DNA of 64,000 bases from a bacterium (GCA_030425045.1 JAUHVL010000017.1:1-64000), one strand, 5' to 3'; shown: positions 34,648 to 43,421, counted from the first letter of the stretch. Translations and numbers: made by a program. The notes: a model not told the origin generated them from the letters alone.

Positions 34648-34932
34648 TTACCAACGATTACCGCGTGATCCACCATCTCGTCTTTCTTGTGGTTTCGCTT
34701 CATTAACTTTTAAGTTTCTACCATCTAATTCTTTACCATCTAATGATGAAATTGCTTCTCTGGCCTCTTGAGAGGAAGACATTTCAACAAAGCCAAAACC
34801 TTTACTTCTTCCTGTTTCTCTATCTGTAATGATTTTACAAGATGAAACTGAACCAAATTGAGTGAAAACCTCGTTTAGAATATCTTCAACGACATTAAAT
34901 GATAAATTACCTACATAAATCTTATTACTCAT
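34648..34932 (-). CDS. RRM-domain RNA-binding protein
   Basis: This 94-residue single RRM has RNP2 IYVGNL (residues 5-10) and RNP1 KGFGFVEM (44-51), with a short Arg/Gly-rich tail (RRDGGSRGNRW). It resembles the cold-inducible RNA-binding proteins of cyanobacteria and some proteobacteria. AAAGGAG lies a few bases before the ATG at 34932; the longer open frame is not used. A long AT-rich leader with polypyrimidine runs precedes it, which would fit cold- or self-regulation. Confidence 0.9.
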   Translation of the reverse strand: MSNKIYVGNLSFNVVEDILNEVFTQFGSVSSCKIITDRETGRSKGFGFVEMSSSQEAREAISSLDGKELDGRNLKVNEAKPQERRDGGSRGNRW

Positions 34933-35092
34933 ACTATCTCCTTTGATATACGCGAGCGTGAAAAAGCACATGCATTAACATGTACTAACAATAAATATTT
35001 TTTGAACTAAATTTTACGATTGGTTTGTCGACTTGACTTAAAAAAGAAAAATAAAAAAACGAAAAGAAAAACCTTATTCTTAATTTATTATA
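34933..35092 (-). promoter_or_regulatory. long polypyrimidine leader and -10 of the RRM gene
   Basis: Reading the minus strand, a perfect TATAAT lies at 35087-35092. Between it and the ATG are about 150 bases, including about 35 that are almost only T and C (roughly 35036-35072). A hairpin ACATG-TTAATG-CATGT lies at 34968-34983, near the ribosome site. Cold-shock genes often have such leaders. No gene is seen from here to 35170. Confidence 0.35.
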
Positions 35093-35170
35093 ACACTAAT
35101 CAATCATTAATGACACCTAAAGTTTTTTTATATTTATTTAACTGTAACAAGCTGTTATTAATGATTAATA

Positions 35171-36361
35171 TTATTCATGAGTGGGGATATTTATTCCCTT
35201 CACAACTCTAAATGCCGTTGAGAAACAGCCCTGCAAGAGATAGCCTCCAGTAGGAGCATCGAAGTCAAGCATCTCACCAGCAAAGTAAAGGCCCGGGACT
35301 TTTTGGGATTCTAAATAATTTGTTAATCCACCAAAGCTTATTCCTCCAGAAGTAGAAATAGCCTCGTCAATTGGTCTTGCTCTTTCAAGTTTAAGCGGCA
35401 AACGTTTAATCAGTTCAGGATTTATCTCTTTTAAACATTCATTGAGTAGAGTGATGGAGGTTTTATCTAGATTAAGGTTTTTTCGTAAATGATTTGAAAG
35501 AGAGTCTTTCGCTTTTCTTCTCTCAAACTTTTCTTTTACATCGTTAAGTGAAAGATCGGGTTTTAGATCGATATTAATGATCGCCTCATTATTTTGAGTA
35601 ATCTCACTTTGAATAAACTTTGACAAGGCGTAAACGGCACCCCCCTCAATTCCATAGGGAGTAATCATGACTTCACCTTTTGCCCTTCTTTGTTTCAGTG
35701 AAAGCTCAATATTTTTAAGATGAGAGCGATCCAACTTTTTAATTAAGAAATCAGACCATGAAACCTCAAAACCACAATTCATCGGTTCAAAATCTTTAAA
35801 TTCAATTCCTAGTCGTTGACATAATTCACTCCACTTTCCATCAGAGCCTGTCTTTTTCCAGCTAGCGCCGCCCAAAGCAAGAATGATTGTTTCTGCTTTT
35901 ACCTTACGTTCACCTTGTGGAGTATTGAAAGTAAGTGTTTTGTCTTCTTGAATGCTGATAAGTGAATATTTTAAATTGAGATTAAAGTTGGGATGATCTT
36001 TTAACCTCTTAGTCCAATTTAAAAGTATCTGAGCGGCTTTTAGATCCTTTGGAAAAACACGACCACTACTTCCGACATATGTTTCAACTCCAATCTCTTG
36101 ACAAAAATCGCTTAAGTCACGGGGAGTAAAATCATTGATAAGATCAGAAAAGAGCTTTTCATTATCGGTATACTTAGTGACAAATGAATTTAATTCCTCT
36201 GAGTGAGTGAGGTTAAGACCTCCATTTCCGGCAATTAGAAACTTTTTACCAAGCCCTGAAGAATGATCGTAAAGGTCAACATGGTGACCCTCTTTTAATA
36301 AAAGATAAGCACAGAAAAGACCAGCAGGGCCTCCTCCAACAATGGTGATATTCTTTGCCAT
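35171..36361 (-). CDS. YhiN/HI0933-type FAD-dependent oxidoreductase
   Basis: This 396-residue flavoprotein has the dinucleotide-binding motif GGGPAGLFCAYLL at the start, followed by 'GKKFLIAGNGGLNLTH', 'ILALGGASWKKTGSDGKW', 'GGISFGGL' and 'GLYFAGEMLDFDAPTGGYLLQG' (quoted in part). These are the blocks of the HI0933/YhiN family, close to BaiN reductases. Substrate unknown. The ATG at 36361 begins right at the Rossmann strand; there is no Shine-Dalgarno. Confidence 0.88.
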   Translation of the reverse strand: MAKNITIVGGGPAGLFCAYLLLKEGHHVDLYDHSSGLGKKFLIAGNGGLNLTHSEELNSFVTKYTDNEKLFSDLINDFTPRDLSDFCQEIGVETYVGSSGRVFPKDLKAAQILLNWTKRLKDHPNFNLNLKYSLISIQEDKTLTFNTPQGERKVKAETIILALGGASWKKTGSDGKWSELCQRLGIEFKDFEPMNCGFEVSWSDFLIKKLDRSHLKNIELSLKQRRAKGEVMITPYGIEGGAVYALSKFIQSEITQNNEAIINIDLKPDLSLNDVKEKFERRKAKDSLSNHLRKNLNLDKTSITLLNECLKEINPELIKRLPLKLERARPIDEAISTSGGISFGGLTNYLESQKVPGLYFAGEMLDFDAPTGGYLLQGCFSTAFRVVKGINIPTHE

Positions 36362-36415
36362 AATTGTGTGTAACAAAAAAGAAAGAACTCAACAAGTGAT
36401 GCCATTCCGGGAGAT

Positions 36416-36450
36416 TTGATATTCGCTCTTTTTAACGCTATCTTAGCTGC
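36416..36450 (+). promoter_or_regulatory. sigma-70-type promoter for a leaderless mRNA
   Basis: TTGATA (36416-36421), a 17-bp spacer and TATCTT (36439-36444) are followed by six bases and then the ATG at 36451. The start site predicted from this spacing is the A of the ATG. No Shine-Dalgarno sequence could fit. Confidence 0.55.
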
Positions 36451-36951
36451 ATGCAAGAAGTAATAGATGCCATCGTCAAAAATGCCAATTTTAATAATAA
36501 AGAAAACTTAAGATCTTTTTTAAATAATTGTATCTATCAATATTACAACGAAAATGAAGCGGATAAGGAATCACAAAGAGAATACAAAAGTGTTGTTTTT
36601 AAGCTCTCATATTTCTATAAAAACTTCTCTCCTTTTGTAAATGCTTATGGCAAAGACAAAAAATATGATGCTGGAGTTGAAGCACTATTTTGTATTGCTC
36701 AGGAGTTAAAGATTGAAATCGATAAAAGCGAGTGTTTTATCCTTTTTCACCTCAGAAACCTCGGGAAATTTAAGATCAAAGAATCCAAACTTTTAATGGA
36801 ACTCAAAGGCCTTTGGGGCCAATACAAAGAATATGCTCTCGATGATCAATCATTTTCAGCTGCTTTGAGGACCCTAAGAGATGAAAGGCTCATTTCTTAC
36901 CGTAAGGGTAGCCTCAGCGTTTCACCAACAATCATCATTCGTTACAAGTAG
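36451..36951 (+). CDS. protein of unknown function with C-terminal winged-helix-like segment
   Basis: I do not recognise this 166-residue protein. It is all-helical in the first 110 residues, with charged amphipathic helices. The end, 'DQSFSAALRTLRDERLISYRKGSLSVSP', has the helix-turn-helix-wing look of a small DNA-binding domain. No signal peptide. The promoter is placed directly against the ATG, so translation should be from a leaderless message. Confidence 0.5.
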   Translation: MQEVIDAIVKNANFNNKENLRSFLNNCIYQYYNENEADKESQREYKSVVFKLSYFYKNFSPFVNAYGKDKKYDAGVEALFCIAQELKIEIDKSECFILFHLRNLGKFKIKESKLLMELKGLWGQYKEYALDDQSFSAALRTLRDERLISYRKGSLSVSPTIIIRYK

Positions 36952-37043
36952 CTTTTAATTTCAAGTACTTAAGCCTGTAAAACTCTCAGACATCACTATG
37001 TAAACTTATCCAAAAAGCTCAAAACAATATTGTTTTCAAGTAA

Positions 37044-37130
37044 ATTAATGGCGGAGCCACTAGAGAAGCTCTTTTAGAATATTTTCGAGAGATGGCCCAA
37101 CGAGGCCAAGAAGCGATGATATCAAACTAA
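37044..37130 (+). pseudogene. possible gene remnant (28 codons)
   Basis: In a 215-bp spacer, one frame between the stops at 37041 and 37128 translates to a protein-like sequence (GGATREALLEYFREMAQRGQ, then EAMISN) with higher GC than its surroundings. It has no start codon before the Met in its middle and no upstream coding frame. It looks like the tail of a lost gene. An eight-base-arm palindrome (37021-37036) lies just before it. Confidence 0.2.
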
Positions 37131-37166
37131 TAGATAACGTCATTTTGTTTCGTGTTCATTAAACTT

Positions 37167-37580
37167 TTAAAAGTACCTCGATTTAATTTCATCTTCAACT
37201 ATACTATCAGGCACTTCATACCACTTGTCACCTTCCCATATTGAAGCCAAATGCTTCGTAATGAATGCGTCTAGATCATCAAGGGTCTTGATAAAATCTG
37301 ATGTTTTAGCATACGTCATTAAGCTTTTAGGAAGCTTTATACCCTTGCCTTTAGCAAACTGATCGAGTGCAAAACTAAGCTCTTCTTTGGTATTAAAAAA
37401 GAAAATTTCTATGGTTTTATCTCTTCCGAGAATTCGTATTTCAAGTCTACGTGATTGATCAGTATTGTGAATTGATAATCCATTATAGGGACCTCGCTGA
37501 GAGCTCCCTTGAAGGATACTTAACTCACCAATTTGGTGACCGCTTTTTTGAATATTTTTTAACTCTTCAGCTAGATTCAT
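37167..37580 (-). CDS. putative immunity protein of the MORN toxin-like protein
   Basis: This 137-residue cytoplasmic-type protein has no signal peptide. It starts at an ATGA overlap with the stop of the 987-residue protein, so it is translated with it. It is an alpha/beta protein with 'LSIHNTDQSRRLEIRILGR' and 'IEIFFFNTKEELSFALDQFA'. The C-terminal helix carries acidic residues (DLDAFITKHLASIWEGD). Size, lack of export signal, overlap and position directly after a toxin-like C-terminus are what an immunity gene would show; no family match is recognised. Confidence 0.5.
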   Translation of the reverse strand: MNLAEELKNIQKSGHQIGELSILQGSSQRGPYNGLSIHNTDQSRRLEIRILGRDKTIEIFFFNTKEELSFALDQFAKGKGIKLPKSLMTYAKTSDFIKTLDDLDAFITKHLASIWEGDKWYEVPDSIVEDEIKSRYF

Positions 37581-40540
37581 TTTCCAAACACTGTTTTCTT
37601 TTCCATAGCATAAAAGGGAGAAAAGACATTGAGACCTTGGGGATCTCCCATATCAATAATAGTAAACCCATTATCTAATTTATGCTGAATCCACTCTTTA
37701 TTCTTCTGATATAACTTCGTTTTCACAACTTCGTTATTAGGAAGAAACGCCTTCGGGTCACCTACTTTCTCTCGGTATTTTTTTACAACTTGAACAAAGT
37801 CATCCCAAGCAGCATCATCACTAAAAGTAGCGGCATCAATATTAGATCGTTTTAAGTAAGCTGCCGTATCGTCGACTACTCCGTCCATTTTTCGACCGAT
37901 TAAGGCAATCTTATCAAGATCTCGCCCTTCTTTCATTCTTTTAATTTTTAGCCCTAGAGGAAAATCACGAATAGCCTTTTGAACTTTTTGAAAGACCTTT
38001 AGACCACCTGGAGTCTTTACTCCAATTTTAAAAGCTTCACCAAGAATATTCTTTGTTCCTTGATATCCTGTAACTCCTGCTTCTTCTAAGATCTTTTTCG
38101 TATCGTTGAAAACTTCAGTTATTTTTTCAGTATTAAGAGAATGATTAATTCCTACTTTGTTTTTCAACGTCCCGTAGAAATTAACTAAACTTTCGAGGTT
38201 CTCTTCAACGGCCTTCATAGAAAATCGACTGGGAAGAAGACCTAATGTTGCTAACTCATAAACTCCCATGGCGGCTTTAAAAATTCTTTGGGCATTATCA
38301 AGCTTTTTCCCAGTAAAGAAATCATGGCCATAGAGAGATTCAAAAATATCTCTAACACCTGAAACAACAGGGGCTTGAGAACTGATAAGGTCCGTCAACT
38401 TCCTAGAAAGATTAACCATGGCGATAAGTTCATCAGAAGTTTGAGCGCCATCATAAAGATACTTCGTAATTTTTAGCGATATGTTTTTTAAAAGCGTGCC
38501 TGTAGGATCGAACGTCTGCGTATTAATGATATTTTCAGCACTTCTATAGATTTCAAGCTTTGCTCTATTCTTATCAGCTTCAGTTTTAAAGTCATCAGGA
38601 ACCGTTGGATTTCGATAATTATCGACATAATTTTTAACTTCCTGATTGAGCAGATTATTTTCACGAGCCAAGTTTGCTAATGTTGAGCTAGGAATATTTA
38701 AGTATTGCTGCCTTATATTTTTTTGACTTTGAGTTTCTTTTCTAAAAGTTAGAGTAGAGATTGGGCCTGTTTTCTCAGCTTGTTTAATAATTTTTTCAAA
38801 ATCACCAATAGAGAAAGGATTCGCCCTTTTTAAATTTTCAACTGTTAATCTCAAAGCGTCTCTAGGATGCGCCGCTAAGACATTCGTTGCTGCTTTTAAA
38901 TAGTTATTGAACTCCTCTTTAGGAACCATATGCTGGAGAACTTCTAAATCCTTATAAAAGCCCTGAACAGGATCATACGAGTAATCACCAACTTTAACTC
39001 TATCCGAGTATGAAGGGCTAAAGAACTTATTGATTCTTCCATAAGCATACTCTAAAGCCTTTTCCATAACCTGTTTAAAATCAGCAGGATTTGCAGCCTG
39101 TACGTAGCCATATAACTTATTTCGTTTTTCAGATTCGTCAGCGTAGAAATTATCGCTATAATCGGTAATCCGGTTTACTCTTTGTCCGGAAAGCTCCGTT
39201 GTTTGAACACCGAGGTGTCGAGAACCCATTGAATAGGCAAGATGTGTATGGGCATCATTTAATAACCTTTGAATGGCTAAAAATTCGTCCCTCGTTTTAG
39301 CTTTTGAAACTAAACTCTCAGCCAAGTTGGCCATATTACGAAGAAGAGAACGATGTCTATCCCCTTCGTTGCCTTGATAAAAAATTTGGTCATGTGATCG
39401 AGATTTTACAGCAAGGCCACGAGTGTGCCACCTCAACGTCGAGGCTTGAGAATAGATAATATTTTCTAATTCTTTGGTTGAAACGACTTGTTCATTCTGA
39501 GAAATTTCACCAATTTCATTTACGGTATACTCTTTTCCCTTATAAGAAATGATTTTTTTTAAGTTAGATTTTATAGTAATACTTTCAAGGCCCGAATAAG
39601 AACTATCACTCGTATTGAGTTTCACATCTCCATTTTTATAAATTTCCATTTTAAGAGAATTAAATTTAGATTTTTGGACCAAATCCTCTGGATTCTTTGC
39701 TTGCTTATAAACAATCAAATGATCATAACTTTCTTTGAGATAGCCATTAACAAAAGTACCAAGTTCAACAAATTTTGCATCTTGAAAGGCACCTAAGCCA
39801 TTAGCCCAACCATCTTCAAATTGACCTTGATATTGGAAGGCTTCCTCTTCTGGAGAATGCTTAACGAAAAAGCCTTCACCTTTCATTTGACCATAAAAAT
39901 AATCACCATAAAAAGTCGTATTGGGTGTCTTTGTTTGTCCATAACCATGACGACGACCTTTGGAAAACTGGCCTTTATAAATACTTTCCCCAACAACTTC
40001 CTCACCAAATCCATCTTGTAAATCGTTATACCAAAAGCCTTTGTAATAACCACGAGACGTCGTCAGTTTGCCATATCCATGCCTTACTCCGTTTTGAAAG
40101 TTTCCGTAGTATTTTGCATCGGAAGAATAACCAAACCCGTCCTTTGGCTCTTTGATATAAAAATTGCCATTTGAATCCGTGGCCACTTGATTTCCAAATT
40201 TCTTCTCTAGCTCTTGGTGAACTTGATTTCGAAGCTTATTTCCGTGGTATCGAGAGAAATCAATATTTGTGTAATATTCAGCATATCTTGCTATACGATG
40301 CTCATGTTGAGCTGCTCTTATTTCAGCTTGTTCAAAGCGATCTAAGTGAGCAGGAGCCTCGGGATGAAAGCCATCAATATTGATGATATCCCCTTCATAA
40401 TAGGGAGTATCTGGGTCCTCTGCCATACGATAGTCGGGGTAATAATCATAAGTTTCATAATCATCCTGACCATAAGAGAAGCCTGATAAAAGAAAAGAGA
40501 GAACACTGAGAGTGACAATTGTTTTAATAGTATTATTCAT
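37577..40540 (-). CDS. large exported MORN-repeat protein with polymorphic-toxin-like C-terminus
   Basis: This 987-residue protein has a signal peptide (1-24) and an acidic, tyrosine-rich segment (26-50). Residues 134-270 hold about six MORN repeats (YYGNFQNGVRHGYGKL, YKGFWYNDLQDGFGE, YKGQFSKGRRHGYGQ, YGDYFYGQMKGEGFF, YQGQFEDGWANGLG). A long helical middle follows. Residues 905-987 resemble the closing part of RHS-type and other polymorphic toxins: 'NKEWIQHKLDNGFTIIDMG' followed by SPFYAMEK near the end. The ATGA overlap with a small downstream gene matches toxin-immunity order. MORN repeats bind lipid or protein, so they may act as delivery or display scaffold. Toxin activity is inferred. 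Confidence 0.65.
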   Translation of the reverse strand: MNNTIKTIVTLSVLSFLLSGFSYGQDDYETYDYYPDYRMAEDPDTPYYEGDIINIDGFHPEAPAHLDRFEQAEIRAAQHEHRIARYAEYYTNIDFSRYHGNKLRNQVHQELEKKFGNQVATDSNGNFYIKEPKDGFGYSSDAKYYGNFQNGVRHGYGKLTTSRGYYKGFWYNDLQDGFGEEVVGESIYKGQFSKGRRHGYGQTKTPNTTFYGDYFYGQMKGEGFFVKHSPEEEAFQYQGQFEDGWANGLGAFQDAKFVELGTFVNGYLKESYDHLIVYKQAKNPEDLVQKSKFNSLKMEIYKNGDVKLNTSDSSYSGLESITIKSNLKKIISYKGKEYTVNEIGEISQNEQVVSTKELENIIYSQASTLRWHTRGLAVKSRSHDQIFYQGNEGDRHRSLLRNMANLAESLVSKAKTRDEFLAIQRLLNDAHTHLAYSMGSRHLGVQTTELSGQRVNRITDYSDNFYADESEKRNKLYGYVQAANPADFKQVMEKALEYAYGRINKFFSPSYSDRVKVGDYSYDPVQGFYKDLEVLQHMVPKEEFNNYLKAATNVLAAHPRDALRLTVENLKRANPFSIGDFEKIIKQAEKTGPISTLTFRKETQSQKNIRQQYLNIPSSTLANLARENNLLNQEVKNYVDNYRNPTVPDDFKTEADKNRAKLEIYRSAENIINTQTFDPTGTLLKNISLKITKYLYDGAQTSDELIAMVNLSRKLTDLISSQAPVVSGVRDIFESLYGHDFFTGKKLDNAQRIFKAAMGVYELATLGLLPSRFSMKAVEENLESLVNFYGTLKNKVGINHSLNTEKITEVFNDTKKILEEAGVTGYQGTKNILGEAFKIGVKTPGGLKVFQKVQKAIRDFPLGLKIKRMKEGRDLDKIALIGRKMDGVVDDTAAYLKRSNIDAATFSDDAAWDDFVQVVKKYREKVGDPKAFLPNNEVVKTKLYQKNKEWIQHKLDNGFTIIDMGDPQGLNVFSPFYAMEKKTVFGK

Positions 40541-40633
40541 GCCTAATACTAATATTTTTAGCTATTTAGTACAATTAACCTTGTAAGATTTCCATACTTT
40601 AATCAAGCATTACTAACAGTTATTCAATTAATA

Positions 40634-42376
40634 TCAGTAAACAGAATACTTGGTCCCCTTATATCGCCCTCTTTTTTCTATTAGTCCTTTTTCAACAAGG
40701 TCGTTTAGATCTCTAAAAGCTGTCATCCTATTTATTTCAAAAAGCTTAGAAGCATCACCTGCAGAAAATGGGGTTGAGAATATCCCATTCAGAATTTGAA
40801 TTTGTCTAAAATTTAAGTCTCTGTTGATACTTAAAGATTTAACTTTAAAATTGTTTATGTCTTTTTTAAATTTAGCCTTTGACTCACAAATAATTTCTGT
40901 ATTTTCATCTAAATAATACCAATCCTCTCCATTTGATCGTATCCACTCCCCTCTAATTCCTAAGCTCTTTCTTAATGTTTTTATCAAACTATAAACAAGA
41001 TGGTCGTGTCTAAACGGCTCATAATTTTCGTATCCCCAAACAACTTTTACAAATTCTTTCTTTGTAAAGCCTGAGTTCTGTAAATACAAAAGTGCTTGCA
41101 GCTGATTACTTGATAAAGTGGATTTATTATAAATAATAACATCTTCATCAATTGTGAATAAACCTTTTCCTCTAGGATGAACTAGTATAACTTGTTTTTT
41201 ATTAACTCTTGGTAAAAATAACCTTATTAAATGAAATAACTGATAATGAATAACTTCATCAATCACAGAAATATCTTTCATGGATGCACTATTAAATAAC
41301 TCTGATAGCCTATCTTGACCATTAACGACAACATCACCTAAGTCATATCTTGTACACTCTTGATGTATAATTGCCTTATCTGTTAATTTTATAATTCTTA
41401 ACAGTTCCTGATTTTGTTCATCATAATTTTCTTGTAAGTACTTAAGACACTTTTTTTCTAAACCCACAATAGGAGACAATAGAGATAAGTCTATCTCTCT
41501 ATCTAAGTGAGACTTCGCTATTTTTAATAATGACAATGCTTCTATAAACTGTTGCTTATAAATCATTATCTGGGCCAAAAGAGTGTTTAGTTTTGCAACT
41601 TTTCTTTTATTATCGTTCTTATAAACGAGTCCATAGTTTTTCTTAAGAGTATCATTTGCTTCTTTGTAATTCCCTTTTAGTAAATATTGTTTCGATATTT
41701 GTAGAATAATTTCTGACAATGTATAGTCATTTGTCTCAGGAGTAGTTTCAAAAACTTTTTTTAATTTTTTTATATTTTCGTTTACGTTAGGATTATATTC
41801 ACTTTCATAAATCTCCTTAGATGCATTAAATTCATATCTAAATGTTTTTAGCTCACCTTCCTCTGCTAGCTTCAAAGAGTATTCAGAGTACTTCTTCCCT
41901 TTTGAAGGTTCTCCCAGCTGGTAATAATTATGAGATATGATATCCATAACCAATGCACCATACAGCTTCTTTTCACAATTAAGCTTCAAGAAGCAGTCTT
42001 CTGCTTTTCTAGCAAAGTATAAACTAGATTGATGACGTGAAAAAAAATAACGATAAAAACTTAAACCTTGAAAAATTAAGATTAAGTCTTCACCTTTATT
42101 TTTTTTATAATGACGCAATTTAAAGTTTTCTAAGAAACACTCTCTCGACTTCGAATATTCTGATGTTCTTGTATAACTAATCCCTAAATGAAAACGACAA
42201 AATATTAACCCACTATGATTAAAGTATTTTTTCTTTTCTTTATATAAGTTTCTAGCTCGATTGTGCTTTCCAGTAAAAACAAGCGAGGCAATAACATATA
42301 TTGCGTCGTTTTTACTGCTATTTAATTTACAGGCCTCATGAAACAGGCCTAAGTAGTAAAAATCACGTGCCTTCAT
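40634..42376 (-). CDS. TPR-domain regulator with two winged-helix domains
   Basis: This 580-residue protein begins with TPR-like helical repeats over about residues 1-330 (for example 'GISYTRTSEYSKSRECFLEN' and 'ISKQYLLKGNYKEANDTLKK'). A PhoB/SARP-like winged helix lies at about 420-495 (LVYSLIKTLRKSLGIRGEWI, with the wing DWYYLDENT). The end, at about 515-580, is a second winged helix (SAGDASKLFEINRMTAFRDL, then 'VEKGLIEKRGRYKGTKY'). Such proteins are transcription factors controlled by protein-protein contact. It lies 93 bp upstream of the MORN protein gene on the same strand and may control it. The ATG at 42376 has GGAG eleven bases before it. Confidence 0.65.
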   Translation of the reverse strand: MKARDFYYLGLFHEACKLNSSKNDAIYVIASLVFTGKHNRARNLYKEKKKYFNHSGLIFCRFHLGISYTRTSEYSKSRECFLENFKLRHYKKNKGEDLILIFQGLSFYRYFFSRHQSSLYFARKAEDCFLKLNCEKKLYGALVMDIISHNYYQLGEPSKGKKYSEYSLKLAEEGELKTFRYEFNASKEIYESEYNPNVNENIKKLKKVFETTPETNDYTLSEIILQISKQYLLKGNYKEANDTLKKNYGLVYKNDNKRKVAKLNTLLAQIMIYKQQFIEALSLLKIAKSHLDREIDLSLLSPIVGLEKKCLKYLQENYDEQNQELLRIIKLTDKAIIHQECTRYDLGDVVVNGQDRLSELFNSASMKDISVIDEVIHYQLFHLIRLFLPRVNKKQVILVHPRGKGLFTIDEDVIIYNKSTLSSNQLQALLYLQNSGFTKKEFVKVVWGYENYEPFRHDHLVYSLIKTLRKSLGIRGEWIRSNGEDWYYLDENTEIICESKAKFKKDINNFKVKSLSINRDLNFRQIQILNGIFSTPFSAGDASKLFEINRMTAFRDLNDLVEKGLIEKRGRYKGTKYSVY

Positions 42377-42393
42377 AATAAACAATGCTCCAT

Positions 42394-42413
42394 TTATGTA
42401 ACATTATGTAACA
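42394..42413. repeat. tandem 10-bp repeat upstream of the TPR regulator
   Basis: TTATGTAACA occurs twice head-to-tail, followed by TTAT of a third unit. The 10-bp period is one helical turn. It lies 18 bp before the start of the regulator gene, a good position for a self-regulating operator. Confidence 0.45.
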
Positions 42414-42502
42414 TTATTAACAGATGCTACTCGTGGAGACAAAGATAAATTTTTCTTAAATTAGGCTCAAGCAATTAAGCTTTTAATTTTTCTGGAGAAA
42501 AC

Positions 42503-42832
42503 ATGAAAAAATTAATTATTGTAACAGCTCTACTTACCCTTTCATCTTTTACTCAAGCCAGTAATGGCAGCAAAACACCGCTTTCCTTAAAGAACTCTAT
42601 GGCGGGATTCGCATCAGAATCTATAGAAAAATCAACAAGACTACTCTATAGGTTATCACCTCAAGTAAAAAACAATATTACAGGAGCAAAAGTTGATCTT
42701 TTAACTAACACTGACTCTATAGTTCAAATAGAGCATTTGGATGGAACAACTACTACTTTTAGCTGTTTTCGGTTTGACGACTGGTCAAAAGGTGGAACAG
42801 TACTGAAAAAAGAAGTTGTTTGTAGAAAGTAA
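42503..42832 (+). CDS. small exported protein, unknown
   Basis: This 109-residue protein has a clear signal peptide (MKKLIIVTALLTLSSFTQAS). The mature part has two cysteines (FSCFRF, VVCRK) probably bonded and a beta-rich second half (SIVQIEHLDGTTTTFSCF). GGAG precedes the ATG by a few bases. I do not recognise it. The gene is divergent from the TPR regulator, which might control it. Confidence 0.55.
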   Translation: MKKLIIVTALLTLSSFTQASNGSKTPLSLKNSMAGFASESIEKSTRLLYRLSPQVKNNITGAKVDLLTNTDSIVQIEHLDGTTTTFSCFRFDDWSKGGTVLKKEVVCRK

Positions 42833-42837
42833 GGATT

Positions 42838-42853
42838 GGGGCCATTTGGCCCC
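42838..42853 (+). terminator. GC-rich hairpin after the small exported protein gene
   Basis: GGGGCC-ATTT-GGCCCC is a perfect 6-bp stem six bases after the stop codon. No T run follows, so it is not a full intrinsic terminator, but position and strength suggest an mRNA end or stability element. Confidence 0.35.
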
Positions 42854-42928
42854 TAACACTATTCATATTATAAAGTAATATTTTTCATTAATATAGACAG
42901 TGCAAACTCATAAAGGATAAAGGAAGAT

Positions 42929-43417
42929 ATGAAAAACTTTCTTTTAATAATCTCAACACTACTTATTAATTTTCCCACTTTCACAAAAGGGGGATTTCCC
43001 GATACAGAAGCAGATTATATTGTACCTACCTCTACAGAGTTTATAAAATACTCTAGATTTAAAGTTGAGATAATTGATAGATTCGAAGGGGCTCAAACAC
43101 AACGAATATCTTATATTTTCCCAGAGTTCTTGATTGGTGAAGCGAATAGAAAAATTGAATTTTTTCGCATACCTAATACTGAAAACTCTTGGACTTCCCC
43201 AGAGCTAAATGCCAACTGTGCTGTAATAGGTGAAGATTTTACTTGTAATATTTACTTAAATAAAAATAACGGAAAACCTATTTTAAATGCAGAGTCTGCA
43301 TTAAGAAATTTAAATAACCTGAGTTTAACCGATGAACAAAGATATGGCCTAAAAGGAGTTATCAAAGCCTTTTACTCTCACGAGCCTGCAGGTTTCATGA
43401 CCTACGATATCGACTAG
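42929..43417 (+). CDS. exported protein, unknown
   Basis: This 162-residue protein has a signal peptide (MKNFLLIISTLLINFPTFTKG). The mature part is beta-rich in the first half and ends with a helical segment (SALRNLNNLSLTDEQRYGL). Two cysteines (NANCAVIGEDFTCNIY) are placed for a disulfide. An AGGAAG ribosome site is present. No family recognised. It shares style with the preceding small exported protein, but the two are not similar in sequence. Confidence 0.5.
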   Translation: MKNFLLIISTLLINFPTFTKGGFPDTEADYIVPTSTEFIKYSRFKVEIIDRFEGAQTQRISYIFPEFLIGEANRKIEFFRIPNTENSWTSPELNANCAVIGEDFTCNIYLNKNNGKPILNAESALRNLNNLSLTDEQRYGLKGVIKAFYSHEPAGFMTYDID

Positions 43418-43421
43418 CTCC

